64,000 nucleotides of DNA from Leucaena leucocephala (lineage: Eukaryota > Streptophyta > Magnoliopsida > Fabales > Fabaceae). A model generated the notes under the pieces. That model worked only from the letters and a program-made list of their open reading frames with translations, was not told where the DNA came from and made no database searches. This document shows positions 10,223-23,734 of the stretch, in pieces; the stretch's first letter is position 1, and every line of letters starts with the position of its first letter. The position numbers and the translations under genes are program-made. The stretch covers positions 6,207,501 to 6,271,500 of the forward strand of contig CM073560.1 in NCBI GenBank assembly GCA_037074615.1. Reading direction: 5' to 3'.

Positions 10223-11870
10223 TGGATAGCAAAAAAGCGAGCTAGGCAATTGTCGAGTTGTGGCTTCCTCTGCTGCTGCAAAGCTTCAAGTAGGTCGCAT
10301 CATATGCTACCATGTATTTGATTGAGTGCTTGAAGGCTGAAGCTCTTTCTCGTGATGACTGTGGGGATGACAGAAGAGGCTCGCCATGACTTTTGCAACT
10401 GAGGGAAGATGTTAAGTAGTGGTGCAAAAAAAACTGTGAACCATTTACAAGTAGGAGAATGGTGGGAAAGGAGAAGATGTTGAGTAATGAGTGAAGAAAA
10501 GCTTGGTTTGCAACATGTGGTTATGGTAGAAGGGGACAAAAGGAGAAGATGTTCCAGGTGAGGCTTTCATTATATAGCTTGTAGTGCTTTATAACAGAAA
10601 ATTTTAACAATGTTGGTCCTTATTTAATAGTCTTAAATCTCAAAGATTAATGGATCTCTCAATAAAAAGTTAAAGAACCGAATAAAAAAAAAAAGATGAA
10701 GACCTTATTCAAAACTAAGGGAAACTATAAAGGATCTTTGGATTAACTTTCCCTAAAAAAATGAATTTTCTTTGTTTTTTTTTTTCACCCAACTTATTTA
10801 TTCCATTCATACATCTTCTCAAAAAATTATTCATAATTTGTGTTTTCTATGAAAGTGACCTTAAATTCATAATATAGATTCCTACCACTATAATACATAT
10901 CTTATTTATACTTACCACAAGATCTAGCAAGGAAGGATTGTAGAAGAACACAAAGAAAGAGAGTAAGAGATATACCCAAATAGCTTTTGTGACTCTTGTG
11001 AGTATGAAGACAATTGAGAATATGAATAATTCATATGTTCCCTCCAATTCACAATAGAAGTCATCTTCTAGGAGGTTTTTTTGGTAAGTTCCTAAAAAGA
11101 GTTGTTGATTTATAATGTAAGTCATTTGAAAAGTTATTAATGTTTAATTATCAATTTTATCCTTAAAATTAATTATTAAATGTGGATCCTTGTATTTAGT
11201 AAAGTACGAACCTTATAAACAAACCAATAAACAATAATACTCCATACTTTTATCCAAAGTATACTTTTTTCTTATTAGAATTATAAAAATTAGAAAAAAT
11301 TATTATTATAAATATATATTTTTTATTAGTTCTTGTAGGAAACTCTTTTTTTCCAACAAAAATACTATTATAAAAGAAAAAATTAACATAGGTCCACATA
11401 ATATAAAAGGCCTAAACAGCAACAGGAACCCTAACCCCAAATTAAGCAAAGAAAAAAACAACATAGTCGCCACAAACCCTAACCCAAAACAACAAAAAAG
11501 TCACTAGTTGTGCCGTCACTATCGGAATGGAAGAAGAAACTCTTGTAGCCATGGAATAAATTGCAGGAAACAGTCCAGAAATCAAGGAGTAGGTTCATTG
11601 AACCAACCTATCAGTCTCATCCCTTTTAATGATATGATTGCTAACTTTAGAGCAGTTTTGAAAGAACCGCATGACGATCATCGTGAGGTGAATAGCCACC
11701 TATAATAACAAACCACAAAACTTGCCCAATCCAAACACCACTAGATCTGTGCTAAGCCACCAAAAACCACCACCAGTCTAAAAAAATAAGAAATGTCATG
11801 ATTAGAGGACTTACCAAAGTGAATGACGATGAGAAGACTTGAGCCTTTAGATTATCGCTTCCAATCTTCT
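10223..11870. other. AT-rich intergenic sequence
   Basis: Short open frames at 10242-10539 and 11508-11705 lack recognisable motifs or splice context. No RNA gene was seen. Confidence 0.45.
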
Positions 11871-11875
11871 GGCTA

Positions 11876-11893
11876 TGGTATCAGAGCCATCAA
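11876..11893 (+). other. LTR-retrotransposon primer-binding-site-like motif (initiator tRNA-Met)
   Basis: TGGTATCAGAGCCATCAA matches the tRNA-Met primer-binding sequence of many plant LTR elements. No paired LTRs or gag/pol frame was found nearby, so this is at best a remnant. Confidence 0.4.
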
Positions 11894-14321
11894 ACTCGTC
11901 GTCACCAAACCCTTTATCTTCCCCATCGGTACCGCTGCACAAATCCAAACCCACCAGAACTTACACACACAAAATAAACCATAACCCTACACCATACCCA
12001 CACACACAAGGCTCCCTTTCCCTAGCAAGCACTAGGGAAAGCGGCACTAGAAACCTAAACGGCAAAGGTGATGAGAAAACTATCGCCGATGGTGGCAAAG
12101 CACACTCACACTAGTGAGAGTGAGAGGAGATGAGATGAGAGAGCTGTCTAGCCGGATCTTCAAGAGTAGTTAATTTATCCCACCTAGATGTTGTTATCAT
12201 AGCAAACTCATACAGATATAATAGAAGAATGTTATACAAAAATCTAAGCAAGGCAAGTTTTTTATATGATTAGTTATCATAGCATGTGTTGATTAATTTT
12301 TTGTTAAAATATATAGGGTTAAGGTACAAATTTGCCACGAAAGTTTCTATTCAGAAGTTATAGCTATCTGAAAGTTTTTTGGGAACAATGTTATCCCAAA
12401 AATTTTCAAATTGTAGCAATGTTTTCCTTATTTTACCTGAAGTTAAGTTTGATCGTTAGTTGGCCAATATACTAACATGGCATTACGTAATTGTTTATTT
12501 TGGGTAAAGGTGTAAATTTGTCATGGAAGTTCTTACTCAAGAGTTTTGGGTACTCAAAATATTTTATTGGTCCAATATCGTCCCAGTTGTTATCCAAGTT
12601 CAGACTAATTGATAGTTGACAAAATATATTGAGCTAACTAGTCCAAGTTAGATTTGTAAATAAGGAGCACATGGTAGTCCCATATGTTATCTTTTTATAC
12701 TTATAAGATAATATATACTTATAGTTATTCTAAGAATTGACCCAATCATTCATGCTTTTTAAGAATTCTCGCGAGTCTCTCTTCGTATGTTACCTTCTAT
12801 ATTTTGTTCTACTATGCTTTTATTCTCAAAAAAATGTATCAAACAGACTATAGTCTCTTGAGAGAAATACTTTGTTAATAGTAGAACTTGTAGGGATGCA
12901 TTTTTTAATTTTTTTTCCTTATATACAAATCTGACAAAACTGGATGACACATGACTAGCACTACAAAAAATAGGTATTTTATAGTAGTTATTTTATGCTA
13001 TTTTTAGCATTTATAACTGCTAGAGTAGCAATTTTTAACGGTTGGCTAAAAAACTATAAATTTAGGTGTTAGAAAACATTTTCTAGCCGTTATAGAGAAC
13101 CGCTACACATAGTAGTCAAAACGTTATAACTTTTCCAGCAGTTCAATAAAATACTAGAAAAAAATGTGGCATGAGAATACCAAAGGGATGACGTTAGTAG
13201 CAGATGAGAACTACTAGAAGATATTTAAATTTGAAAATATTTCTATCAATTTTGAGAACTAGAAAGTTCGTGGTGGTCATCTTTGTAGGCGGGAAACTAA
13301 ATTTTTAGTATGGTGCCAAAATTTCTAGCGATTAAGAGCTACTAGAAATATGGCGCCAAAATTTGAATTTGGTTAAAACTTTCTTGGGTTTAGGGTCCAA
13401 AATTTGAATTTAGGTAAATTTTTTACTTAATTTGTTATTTTCTAGCAATTATAAAACTGCTAGAAAGTTTATTCCAAATCAAAAAATAAAAATCCAATTT
13501 TTTTATTATTATAAAATATGATATTATTAATTTAGAAACTATTAAATAGAGTATATCAAATGATTATGTTGATATGTATAATTAGCAATGTATTACATGT
13601 TATATATTAAAATATACTGTGATAAATAATAAGTAATTAAATTATGATTGTATCATATGAATTTAATTTAATTTAATAAGATAATTAATTTAGAATTGGA
13701 GATAAAATAATTTGTAGATTTGAACTTCAATTCTTAAGTTGAAGAAGTGGTTGGATTATTTGAGATATAGAAAGAAAATCTGAAAGAAGAAAATATAATT
13801 ATGTTAATAAACTATAAATGAAGATAAATAAAATAAATAAATATCTACGAAATAAATAACATCTTACGATGTAAAGAAAAAAAAAAGAATAGGAGAAGAA
13901 GAGAAAACAGAATTTTAAAAAAATAGATGAAAGGATGAGAGAGAGGAAAAGAAATGTGGAGTGAATGAATGAGGGGGTGTGGCGGTATTTATAAAGGTTT
14001 GGGAAGGATTTTTAGCGATTTTGTGTATTTTGTATCGGTTTTATTGCCGGGACAAGAGAATAGCTAGAAATGTCAAATTTTTAATTATTAAAAAATTGAA
14101 CCAATTTTGATTTATCTGTACATATTTAATTTATGTATGAAAATAAATTATTACATGAGTGATAGAGATTATTGAATCTGTTATTCTTGATCATCATCCT
14201 GCCTGTAAAGAGAAATTAAAAATATTATTGTTAGGATTATAATTAAATATATTAGAAAAAATTTAGCAGAAAATAATTTAATAAAAGACATATACTTGAC
14301 AATGGCTAAATTATTGTCTTC

Positions 14322-17300
14322 TTAAGGAAATAAGTCTTCAAAATTCGCTGGTTGGGAGGGCTCACTATCATAAGTATTGTCACTATCACCCATGTTATAA
14401 AGATCTCGTTGCTTGAGGTTAACGACCATATTACAGTCTTTATGCTTCTCGTCCTGCACATAGTAAACCTAGTGTGCCTCAGAGATAAGAATATATGGCT
14501 CATCATCTTCAGATTCCCCCATATGAATGAGTCTAGAAAAATTAACAGAGGTGATGCCTAAGTGGTCAGTGGTGAGTGTAACATCCCAATTTTTGGGTCT
14601 AAGAGAACTGGGAGGTGGTCTAATATGGGCAGGCTGCTAAATCTGTAGTTCAGGGTAGTAATCTGATATTGGCAGATCACTTACCTATATTTTGTAAGAA
14701 TCCAAGGGATGAGCTAAGTCCTTCAGGATTTAAAAATGAGTTAAGTCTTTGACCTACAAAATAGGGACAGTTCACCTAGGTTCAAAAAGAGGAATGTAAG
14801 AAATATCCTAAATCTTAAGTCTTGGAATTCTGCAGGTAGCTAGATATGGGCTGACTCTTAGGTAAGATAAACTGATATGGGCGGGTTGTCGAGCCTTTCA
14901 ATTAACAATGACTCCCGAAGAGTTCAGGGGATAAGTTGTTGAAAGAGAATTCTGAGAGTTTAAGATGAAGGATAAGAATAGATGTTAGAAAGAGAATGCA
15001 GGGGCATAATCGTAATTATGGGAAAGATCGGGCTGGTAGCCGATGAGTACCTTATTTTACCAGAAAATAGAGAAAATTATGCTGATCATTTCACTAAACT
15101 GTGAAATATACATATAAGGTCCCTATGAGTATGTAAGAATTAGAAATATGACTAAGGGTAAAATGGTCATTTTGAAAGATTGTGCGTCCGAGCGTACTTT
15201 CAGGTCAAAATCGCCCGATCCGGATTTAATATCTGAAAATACTGAAAGATAGAGAATAGAATTCCGGATTGAATGAGGAGTCACAGAATTTTGATTTGAG
15301 GTTCCGATTTTTCTGTAAAAATTCCTAAAGATGAGAATTTACAGTTATAATCGGTAAAGGAAAAGCAGTCCGAATAAAGATGATCGGACTGTGGCTAGAA
15401 GCCATATAGTGTTTCTAAGGCCCATGAGTGACACCAAGGGAAGGCCCAGGCCCATGATATCAGTTCAGTGGTAAAAGGGGCTGGTGTCCGGGAAAAAGGT
15501 GTAAAATGACGAAAATGCCCTTATGTTATAAAATAGCAAAAGAATAAGTAAAGTGTATTTTGGTCATTTGGCTAAGGTGAGATAGTCAAGAAAGGTTATC
15601 TGGATAGTTGACTAGGGTCAGAGAATACTCTGGTAAGATGTGAAAAGACAATAATGCCCCTAGACTCATTAAAGTAAATAAAGAGGAACCGAGGGCATTT
15701 TGGTAATTTGCTAAGGGATGTTTCTTGGGAATGGAGCCATCAGAGTACTTGAGCTTGATCAGGGCCCAAGATGACATTCAAAAGCCACAAAACGTAGCCC
15801 AACATATATGTGGGAAAAAGTGGCATTAAAATAATGTTTTAGTGACTTTTCAATAAAGTAAAGTTACTCGGTTGGCGTGATGACTGGGGAGATGATCAGA
15901 TAAAGTCCTGGACTTATCTGGAGGCCATGAGGTGGCGAAAAAGGTGTCCTCATGGGACCCACAAGGCGCCACATAGCATGAGTATAAGGAAAGTAGAAAA
16001 ACTGAGGACACGTGGCACGATCTCAGCCGTTCATTTCGGGACAAGACTCTGGAATTCTCTAGAAACGCTGAGTCAGCTGGTGAGGTGTCCCAAGGGCCCC
16101 ACCATTGTGCCACCTAGCATATGAGGTGTCCTTTGGATGATTTCATGGTGATGATGTCATAAATGGAAAAGAAAATAGGAAATTCCAAGAAAATCGGTGG
16201 CCACAAGTTCAGAGTTCTTGAGAATTACAGAAATGCCATTCATGAAAACTATAAATACCCCTCCCCCTCCCATTTTCATTCATCCCACGGTTTTGGAGAG
16301 CAAGAAGTGATAGAAAGAGAAAGAGAGAAGGAGAAAAAAAAGAAAGGAAGGAAGTTCTGACGGAGTTGGAAGCAGTATAGAGATTCTAGAGTGCTGCTAA
16401 GCTTTTGAGGTAGTAACTAATCCTAACTTTTATGTAATGGCTTTGTGATTTGATGTGCTATTGTTTGGTTGAATTATTGTCTTATATGTTATGCTTGAAG
16501 CTCTACTACATAATGCTATGATCATATGTTATTATTGAGTATGGAAGCACGCAACATACTTATCTGTACACAATCACAAGCAAGCACTGTCACACTGCAT
16601 TACATATATTGTTATGATTATTTACTACTGAGATTCTCCCGAATCTCATCCCCATATATAACCCATTATAGGGAAGTTATGTTAAAAAGTGAATTTTGAG
16701 AATGCTAAGAGACGCCGTTATGCTGCCAAAATTACAGCAGAATGAAGAAAGAAGCTGACACGTACTGTGTACATAGGTACTGTCTAAGGAATCTGGAAGT
16801 AAGTGGACCTAGCCGGTTCATCCAGTCTTTCCTGGGTACTTACGTAGAATGGTACTTCTCACGAGAATTACCAAATCAGTACAAGATCAGTTGCTTTTAA
16901 AGATGAAGCCTAGCGGTTATACTGCCGAATTTCAGGAAGGAAAAGATGTAATAGAGATATGAGGATTTTGTGTATGCCCTGTTGTATAACATTTTGTTAT
17001 TCAATAATAAATATTGTTTGGCATGTTCAATTTGTGGATGAGGAATTAAGAGAGAAATTCGCAGATCCTGAGGTAGCAGTGTCTTGACCTCAGTTTGACA
17101 TAGCAAATGAAGGAATTTGGCCACAAAATTTAGTGAGCCAGTAGTACACATCTGGGGCATTACGTGGATAGGTAATAAGCCTCATTTGGATGTGTAGAAT
17201 GAGATAAATCAGTTCTCAAAGTAAAGGTCCAAAATAAGGAACATAAAAGTAAAATTTTAAATTTCTGGGCTTAAGTTAAAATATAATCGAGCCTACATCA

Positions 17301-17540
17301 CTTCCGCAAGTGTACTCTAAGGGATCTAGGGAAGGATGTTTTAGTGAGTCCCTGTGAAGTTATCGTATTTGCCCAAGAGCACTTGAATAGAGTTATGGTG
17401 AAACACTGGTAACTTAACTCAACGATGTCAATCAGCTTTATATAGTAAGTGATGCCTCTAAAATGCTTGTCGATATCACTACTACTAACATAACATCCCA
17501 TCCTGAATGTCTCACAAACTCTAGAGTTTTATGTGAGCAA
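14322..17540 (-). pseudogene. CACTA transposase C-terminal (DUF4216-like) remnant interrupted by a solo LTR
   Basis: Upstream of the LTR, the minus strand at 17540-17344 reads FRGITYYIKLIDIVELSYQC then LFKCSWANT, the DUF4216 pattern of CACTA transposases. Below the LTR, 14576-14322 continues with HLGITSVNFSRLIHMGESED, EPYILISEAH, an in-frame stop, then VYYVQDEKHKD and a terminal NFEDLFP followed by stop. The two parts meet exactly at the LTR's 5-bp duplication (minus strand CTCAC), in the same frame. Additional stops upstream show that the gene is dead. Confidence 0.8.
14577..17343 (+). mobile_element. Solo LTR (2767 bp), probably Ty3/gypsy type
   Basis: It starts TGTAACATCC and ends GGATGTTTTA, an imperfect inverse of the start. 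GTGAG is duplicated at 14572-14576 and 17344-17348. A TATA box with start-site context lies near 16246-16270 (aactataaatacccc), placing U3 at about 1.67 kb and R-U5 at about 1.1 kb. No gag, pol or primer-binding site is present, so it is a recombination remnant. Long LTRs starting TGTAACATCCC are common in plant gypsy elements; the family assignment is inference. Confidence 0.85.
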
Positions 17541-17744
17541 TCTATGATCACATTCAACCATACAAAACTTGAACTCATTGACATTATATGTAGAATACCT
17601 TCTTCCATGGTCTATCGGACTAAGGGAAAAGTTGAGCTCATCTGTGTACAGGCTGATGTCATTACTTAAACAAAATGTAATAATATTAATAAAAATTTAA
17701 AAAAAAATTAAAATTAATGTAGTAATATTAATATCATATGTACC

Positions 17745-18955
17745 TGATCCTCAGGAGATATCTTCAAGTAGACAAAGCTAGACCAATCTTATTATGGGAC
17801 TCCATTAGGTATATCCACTAGAATCTCCTGCAAGGGCCTCGTCTCGTCACCATTCTTCTCACGCCATAGATCGCCCCTCTAGTTCTTACATGCTACCCTT
17901 ATTCTCTTGAAGGTATCCACCTTCAACTCCTCTCCCACTATAAATTTACCATGTAATTAAATAAATAAAAAATTATTCATTATATAGATTATATATATTT
18001 AATATATATTATATTAAATCTATATATATATTACATATATTCAATATATTAAATCTATATATAATCTATATTAAATCTATCTATATAAATATATATTAAT
18101 ATAGATTATATAGATTTAATATTTATTATATAGATTATATATATCAATTATATAGATTTAATCAAATAATTAATTACTTGAAATAAAAAATATATCTTAC
18201 TTTTATCATCTTCCAAGCTGCATCCTTATCCCGTACTTCAATCTTCTTCGAGTCCTTCGCATAAATGGGCAGCATAGTCTATTGCTTACCGACTAGGTAC
18301 ACATACTTGCTATATAGCTGGCTACCTCTCCTAGAAAGTTGACCCAAATTGTTCAGCAGCCAGAGCACACGTCCGCTGGTAATGATAGAGAGCTTTTTAA
18401 CATTGAGCCTCCTGATGGACCTGCTACCCTGAGAGTCTGCAACATGTAATTAGAAAATTAATTATATATAAATTAAATATAAATAACTTTTTATATAAAT
18501 AAAATAGTTACCTTCGAAGTCAGTCTTGCGCCTTAGAGCATGATGTGGCTCATTATGGGCTTGTTAATCCTCCTCCTCTTGGGCCTACTCATCATGATGA
18601 GAAACTTTATCTGCCATAAAGTTCAAGATCCCCCATCGCTAAGATTGTAGTCATCGATATTGATATTTAACCTAGGAATACCAACTCTAGAAATAGGATC
18701 TTCCTTGGGTGTGTCAGGATCAACCGGCTTCTTCCTGGGGCGACTACTCATCCTAATAATATCAAATAACAATTGATATAAACAATAAATAATATCAAAT
18801 AATAATAATTTCATAAATACAATAAATAAACAAAATAAAAATAAATTCAGAAATAATTGCGAGCTAAAAGTGTAAAAATGGGGGCGGCACTGTGTGTATA
18901 TATATATAGGTCTACATATTCTAGTAGTTGTCCCCAAAACCGTCAGAAAATGCAA
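17745..18955 (-). pseudogene. Second CACTA protein (plant transposase Ptta/En/Spm-like), degraded
   Basis: Minus-strand blocks separated by AT-rich spacers read MSSRPRKKPVDPDTPKEDP (from about 18750), then LNNLGQLSRRGSQLYSKYVY and KDSKKIEVRDKDAAWKMIK (about 18370-18200), then GEELKVDTFKRIRVACKN and DWSSFVYLKISPEDQ (about 17940-17750). These resemble the plant-transposase family (FNxLGQPxGxxSxxYSxYLG ... VPxxQW). Several in-frame stops occur, including one after YLVGKQ. Exon limits are approximate. Confidence 0.6.
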
Positions 18956-19680
18956 ACCCTAAATGAACTACCACTTGCCACGTGTCCTGACCTCTTGGTA
19001 ATCTAAGACATTTATAGCAGTTTTAAGGACAACTGCTAGAAATTTCTTTCGATATTTCTAGCTTTTGTCTTATAATCGCTAGAAATGTCCATAATCGCCT
19101 CTGCCACGTATCTAAACCACTGGAAATTGTCTCATAACCACTAGAAATATCCATAAAATTTCTAACAGTTTCTTGAACCACTAGAAATTATAGTGACCTT
19201 CTGTATTCTCTAGCGGTGTTTCTAGCAATTGGTGATGAAGCACTAGAAACGTGGTCAAAATAGTTAGAATTTCTAGTGGTTAATCGTATAACCGCTAGAA
19301 ATCCTATGAGTTTCTAGCGGTTCACATGAACGAGTAGAAACTAACCTATGCCAAAACCACTTTTTTTTGTAATGTAGTCAGCTCAGCATATATGGTTAAC
19401 AAACAGTCAACTTGAACCTAGATATCAGCTAGGGATACATTGAATCCCAAAAAAACTTTTACATGCCAATGCTCATGAGTGAAAACTTGTGAGGCAAATT
19501 TGTATCTTAACACAATAAAAGATGGCGTGGATGACATGTTAGCATATTGATCAACTAACAATCAAACTTAACTTTAAGTAATGACTAGGGTAACAGTACT
19601 ACAATTTCAAAAACTTCTGGATACCTACAGCTCATAAGTAAAACTTCCGAGACAAATTTGCTTCTTAACCCAAATATTTA

Positions 19681-21399
19681 TATTTGAATTTCCATCACTA
19701 TGTAGTCAAGAAAACAATATGTTATAGACACAAATAAAGACTGAGGAAAGCAATTCATTGAAGGGTTGAAGTATATCTAGTACTCTGAATTATTTTTTGA
19801 CTCCGACACCTTAGAGTATTTTATGGTGTAATTTCACTTTTAATATATTAAAAATGGAGCAATTTCACCATCAGAAAATGTCCGTTAACTTCTTTGTGTC
19901 TCCAAAAAAAACCTCCATGAACAACAAAAGTCATTTTTCACCCTTAATTGATTTTATCAATTGATAAAACCGTCCTCTTGATATATTAAGAGACAATAAA
20001 AGAAACTACTGTTAAACAAAATAAAAAAAATATATCATATGTCAACTTATCTGTTTATGCCATATGCCAAGTTACATTGTTTTGGTCAAACTTAAGCTAA
20101 CCCACCAAGTTGATGAACAAACTAACTGATCTGTTAAGTTTGAATCAGATTATATCTTTTTAAATACTTTGGGGATAAAATTATACCATAAATCATGTTA
20201 GGAAACTATCTGCACGTGGACAAATATTTTAGAGTGTTGGGCACCATACCCAAAATTATATTGGGAAGAGGGAGAGTTATTAGAAAAGAGGATGAATTAA
20301 ACTATTTCCTTAGAAAGCAAAAGATGAAATGATTGAGGAATTTTTTTTTTAAACTAATTGGCTAGTAAATACACTCAATCCTTAATGGCATAAGGCAGAT
20401 TATGTGGCACATTTACTTTGATGATTAAGGGGACTAAATGAACAATCACATTATGTCTACTTAGTTGATTAGGATGATTAAGTGGACTAATAAAATTGAT
20501 ATTACTGGATTTATAGATATATTTCGATGATGATTGATGATTGATTGATAATATTGATTGATATTGATGATCAATGATTATTTAAGATAAAGAATTATTG
20601 AAATCTAATTAAAAAAATCAATCACCCAAATTATATTTTCGTTGAACCAAATAATCAAGTTTTGGCAAATGATTGAGAAGGTGGGTATAATATTATTAAA
20701 ATAAAATTTGGATCACCTAGTCATACTCTTAAATTGATGAACTAATTTTTCGTCTATTTAATCAAAAGTTTTAAACGTTAAATTTTATTTTCTCTCTCCA
20801 ATTTGTTGAGTCTTAAATGATATGTTAAAAAAATATAGTAATATATTATTTTTATGCCTTAGTAACATTTTTTTAGATTATATATGATTTATATATAAAT
20901 ATTCTCTTTACTTATAGATTAATATTTTTATTTAAATATTATTTTTTTATAGTTGTATATAAATATTTTGTATAGTTTAATTAAGTTAAATTATTTTAAT
21001 TTTAGTTATGAATGAATTCACAAGAGTTCAATTATAATTATATCACTAATCTTTTTAAATCACTGTCTTAAATATTTTACTCAGATCTGATCTTTATTTA
21101 TCTTGAAAGTGGGGGTGGTTGAATCATTTTCACGTCCACGTTCAAGAGAAGAGGCGGATAAGGATGAGTGACTCCCAAATCCATTAAACGTTGACAGCCC
21201 CACAAGTGATGAATCACAGTCATGCGTGAGTTCTTTTCAGAAAAGCCCACTAACCAAACTTTGATTGGATAAAGTAGTCAAACTTAGATAGCAATATTTA
21301 AATAAAATAAAATAATTTCGTTATTATTTTTATCCTCATCTTTCTTCCGCTGTTTATGAAAGATCTTTTCTATTGATTCAAGCCAACATTTTAAAATAA
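19681..21399. other. AT-rich intergenic sequence
   Basis: No gene is supported. A GATT/GATATT-rich run lies near 20520-20580. A GC-richer unique island sits at 21105-21260. Confidence 0.45.
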
Positions 21400-22015
21400 T
21401 TTTAAATAAGTAATTAATACCTTAAAATATATAAAAATATAATTGATATCCTAAATTAATTTTAAAAGTCGACCAGCACCCTAAAATATTTAAGTGTGTA
21501 AATAGTACCCTGAACTAATTTTAGAGGTATAACTAACACTCTAAAATATTTAAATTAGTGTAATTTTGCCCCTTCATTAACAAAAATATTTAATTTCATT
21601 TGATACATATCACATAAACTTTTTATTTTAACATATTATTATTTAAAAGTCATGTAATATTATTTTAATAAATTACACCAAATAAATTATAAATTTCTTA
21701 ATCTTCACATATGAATTATATACAATATTAATTTTAAAGTTTATTCAGTACTCTTATTTAAATAATATGACACATGTGATCTTTTAATTAATAATGTGTC
21801 AAAATAAAAAGCTTACGTGACATAGATCAGACAAAAATTTATATTTCTGTTAGTGAAAAGATGGAACTGTACTACTTTAAATATTTTAGGATACTAATTG
21901 TACCTCTAAAATTAATTTAGGGTGCTGATTACACCTCTAAAATTAATTTAGTACGTAAATATATTAGGGTATTAATTATTTTTTAAAATTAATTTAGAAT
22001 ACTAAATATACCTTT
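21400..22015. repeat. Long inverted-repeat element
   Basis: The left arm (taataccttaaaatat, aattttagaggtataactaa, ctaaaatatttaa) is mirrored by the right arm (tttaaatattttaggatact, gtacctctaaaattaattta, attagggtattaatta). Arms are about 170 bp. No convincing TSD was found; limits are approximate. Confidence 0.55.
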
Positions 22016-22141
22016 ACTCGATTCAATGGCTTCCCAAGCAAACCTTAATCCTTTCCCGGGGATCCCAAGGCCTTCCTTTTATTGGATTTAGGCATACTTT
22101 CATAGTTTTAGTACTTTTACCCTCTCATAGAAAACTTAATA

Positions 22142-22383
22142 CTCCTCTTGTCTTGAATATAGATTTGATTATAGAGTTAATCTTAATTATAAATATAATA
22201 TATTATTTTTTATATTTGTCAACTTTTTCTCAAATTAATTTTATTGACATTCCCTCAACAACAATCAAGAGAGAAAGAAAGTTAAGGAGGATGATTAAGA
22301 TATTTTAGACAAAATACTTCATATTAACTAAATTAATTTTCTTAATTTAATCAAATCAGTTTCATATATTAAGGATCAAGGAG
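22142..22383. mobile_element. Stowaway-like MITE
   Basis: The left end is CTCCTCTTGTCTTGAATATAG and the right end CATATATTAAGGATCAAGGAG, an imperfect inverted pair, with TA on both sides (22140-22141, 22384-22385). Confidence 0.7.
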
Positions 22384-23003
22384 TAGTTTCCATTTTTTGA
22401 AAAAATCCTATAAAAATATCACTTGAATTTCAAATTTTCAAATCAATTTTGTTTGCTACAGTTTATGAAGTATTGATTACATTTGATAAATAAATAATAA
22501 CACATTTTTATAGAAATTTTTTATTTGAGATTTTGAGATTGAAGTAGTATTTTTGTGGAATTTTCCTTTATTAAGAAAAAATTAGGCCCACTTGGTTCCT
22601 AAGAATAGTAGCAGTAAGTAATGGAATGGAATTGTAATAATTGTGTGAATATGTTTAGTAAGAGATTGAGGATATTGTAAAGAAATCTATATTTTTTTCT
22701 ATGTGCATGTTTGGTTATCTGTTAGAGAAGAAGGTAATGAGAAAACTAAATTCAGAAAATCAAGTTTTGCAAAATCAATCTTCTATTTGCATTCGGAAAT
22801 TTGAGATTTGAGAAACAAAATTTAGTTTGATAAAAGTAACCAAATAAAGCTTCAACAACAGCAAAGCTTCAGTGACGACGAAGAAAGCTTCAATGATACA
22901 TGTCATAGTCATTATGCAAATTGGGTGCACCATTATGGGATTTTGCTATTTCCATGTTTTTTCTGTCTTTTTCCTTAAATTAAAATAGCATTTTTTTTTA
23001 AAA

Positions 23004-23193
23004 AGAGTTAGTCCGAGTGATAAGCGGTTCGGTATCACTTAAGCGAGGTCTTGAGTTCAAGCCTTGACGTATGCAAAAAATCTCCGTTGGGAGACTCACC
23101 CACCATAGCCAGGTACGCGACGCGGGTTGAATCCGAATGTAATCGAGGTAAAATTTCGGTGAATCGGTTGAGTAACTAAAAAAAATATAGCTT
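23004..23193 (+). mobile_element. tRNA-derived SINE, family A, copy 2
   Basis: Box A-like gttagtccgagtgataagcgg is followed by box B-like gagttcaagcc, the family block gggagactcacccaccatag and an A-rich end. The flanks suggest only a weak duplication (atagc plus T-run). Confidence 0.75.
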
Positions 23194-23734
23194 TTTCTTG
23201 TTTTGAAAAATATTCGGCCTCTAGCGACCATGGGCCTGGCTCCAATATCATATCCAATACACATAAAAAAAAAAACTAATAAAGATCGGTTTAATTGCAA
23301 TAAACCTAGTTATACTCAACTAGAGCATGTGTTCAATTTTTGTTTTTTTATATAAAAACTTTATTGATGGATAATATATAAATAAGAGACTTTGTTTTGC
23401 AAGAATATAAATGAGAGAACTATGTATAAATTCTAAATAAGAAATTTAATTACTCATTGCTCCCAATTACTTGTAAATACTGAAGTTCGACATGTAAATA
23501 TTTGTAAATGAAATTCGAAAAAAAACAATTAATTGTAAACGAAATTCGAAAAAAATTAAATTTCTTATTTAGTTTCGATTATAATTTTATTTGTAGAAAT
23601 ATCTTTATAATTGACTTTTGAAGTTTGGTTCTGTCCTAATGGGCTTCCCTAACCCATATAACTTGAACTTTTCTCCAAACATTACACATATCCATATCCT
23701 TGTTAGTTGCTACGTACAAGTAAATATAATGCAA

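Larger units (their letters stand above)
12959..19374 (-). mobile_element. Degraded CACTA transposon nested in the Mutator-like element
   Basis: The left end reads CACTACAAAAAATAGG. The right end, read inversely, is CATTACAAAAAAAAGTGG. TAG flanks both sides (12956-12958, 19375-19377), the 3-bp TSD expected of CACTA elements. Subterminal arrays of TTTCTAGCGGTT/AACCGCTAGAAA-like motifs fill 12980-13470 and 19000-19350. Coding remnants for both usual CACTA proteins lie on the minus strand, and a solo LTR is inserted within. Element length without the LTR is about 3.6 kb. Confidence 0.88.
12316..19671. mobile_element. Mutator-like long-TIR element, split by a nested CACTA element
   Basis: The left arm (from gggttaaggtacaaatttg) and the inverted right arm (ending caaatttgcttcttaaccc) match over several hundred bases. 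Shared phrases include tgatcgttagttgg/tgattgttagttga and aacatggcat/aacatgtcat. Flanking 9-mers AAATATATA (12307-12315) and AAATATTTA (19672-19680) differ at one base, consistent with a Mutator-like TSD. Without the nested CACTA the element is about 0.94 kb, close to the related copy at 36556-37621. Confidence 0.7.

Noticed and set aside
10242..10539. Two overlapping minus-strand frames of 61 and 79 codons
   Set aside because: Low-complexity Ser/His/Leu composition with no motif, splice context or conserved partner.
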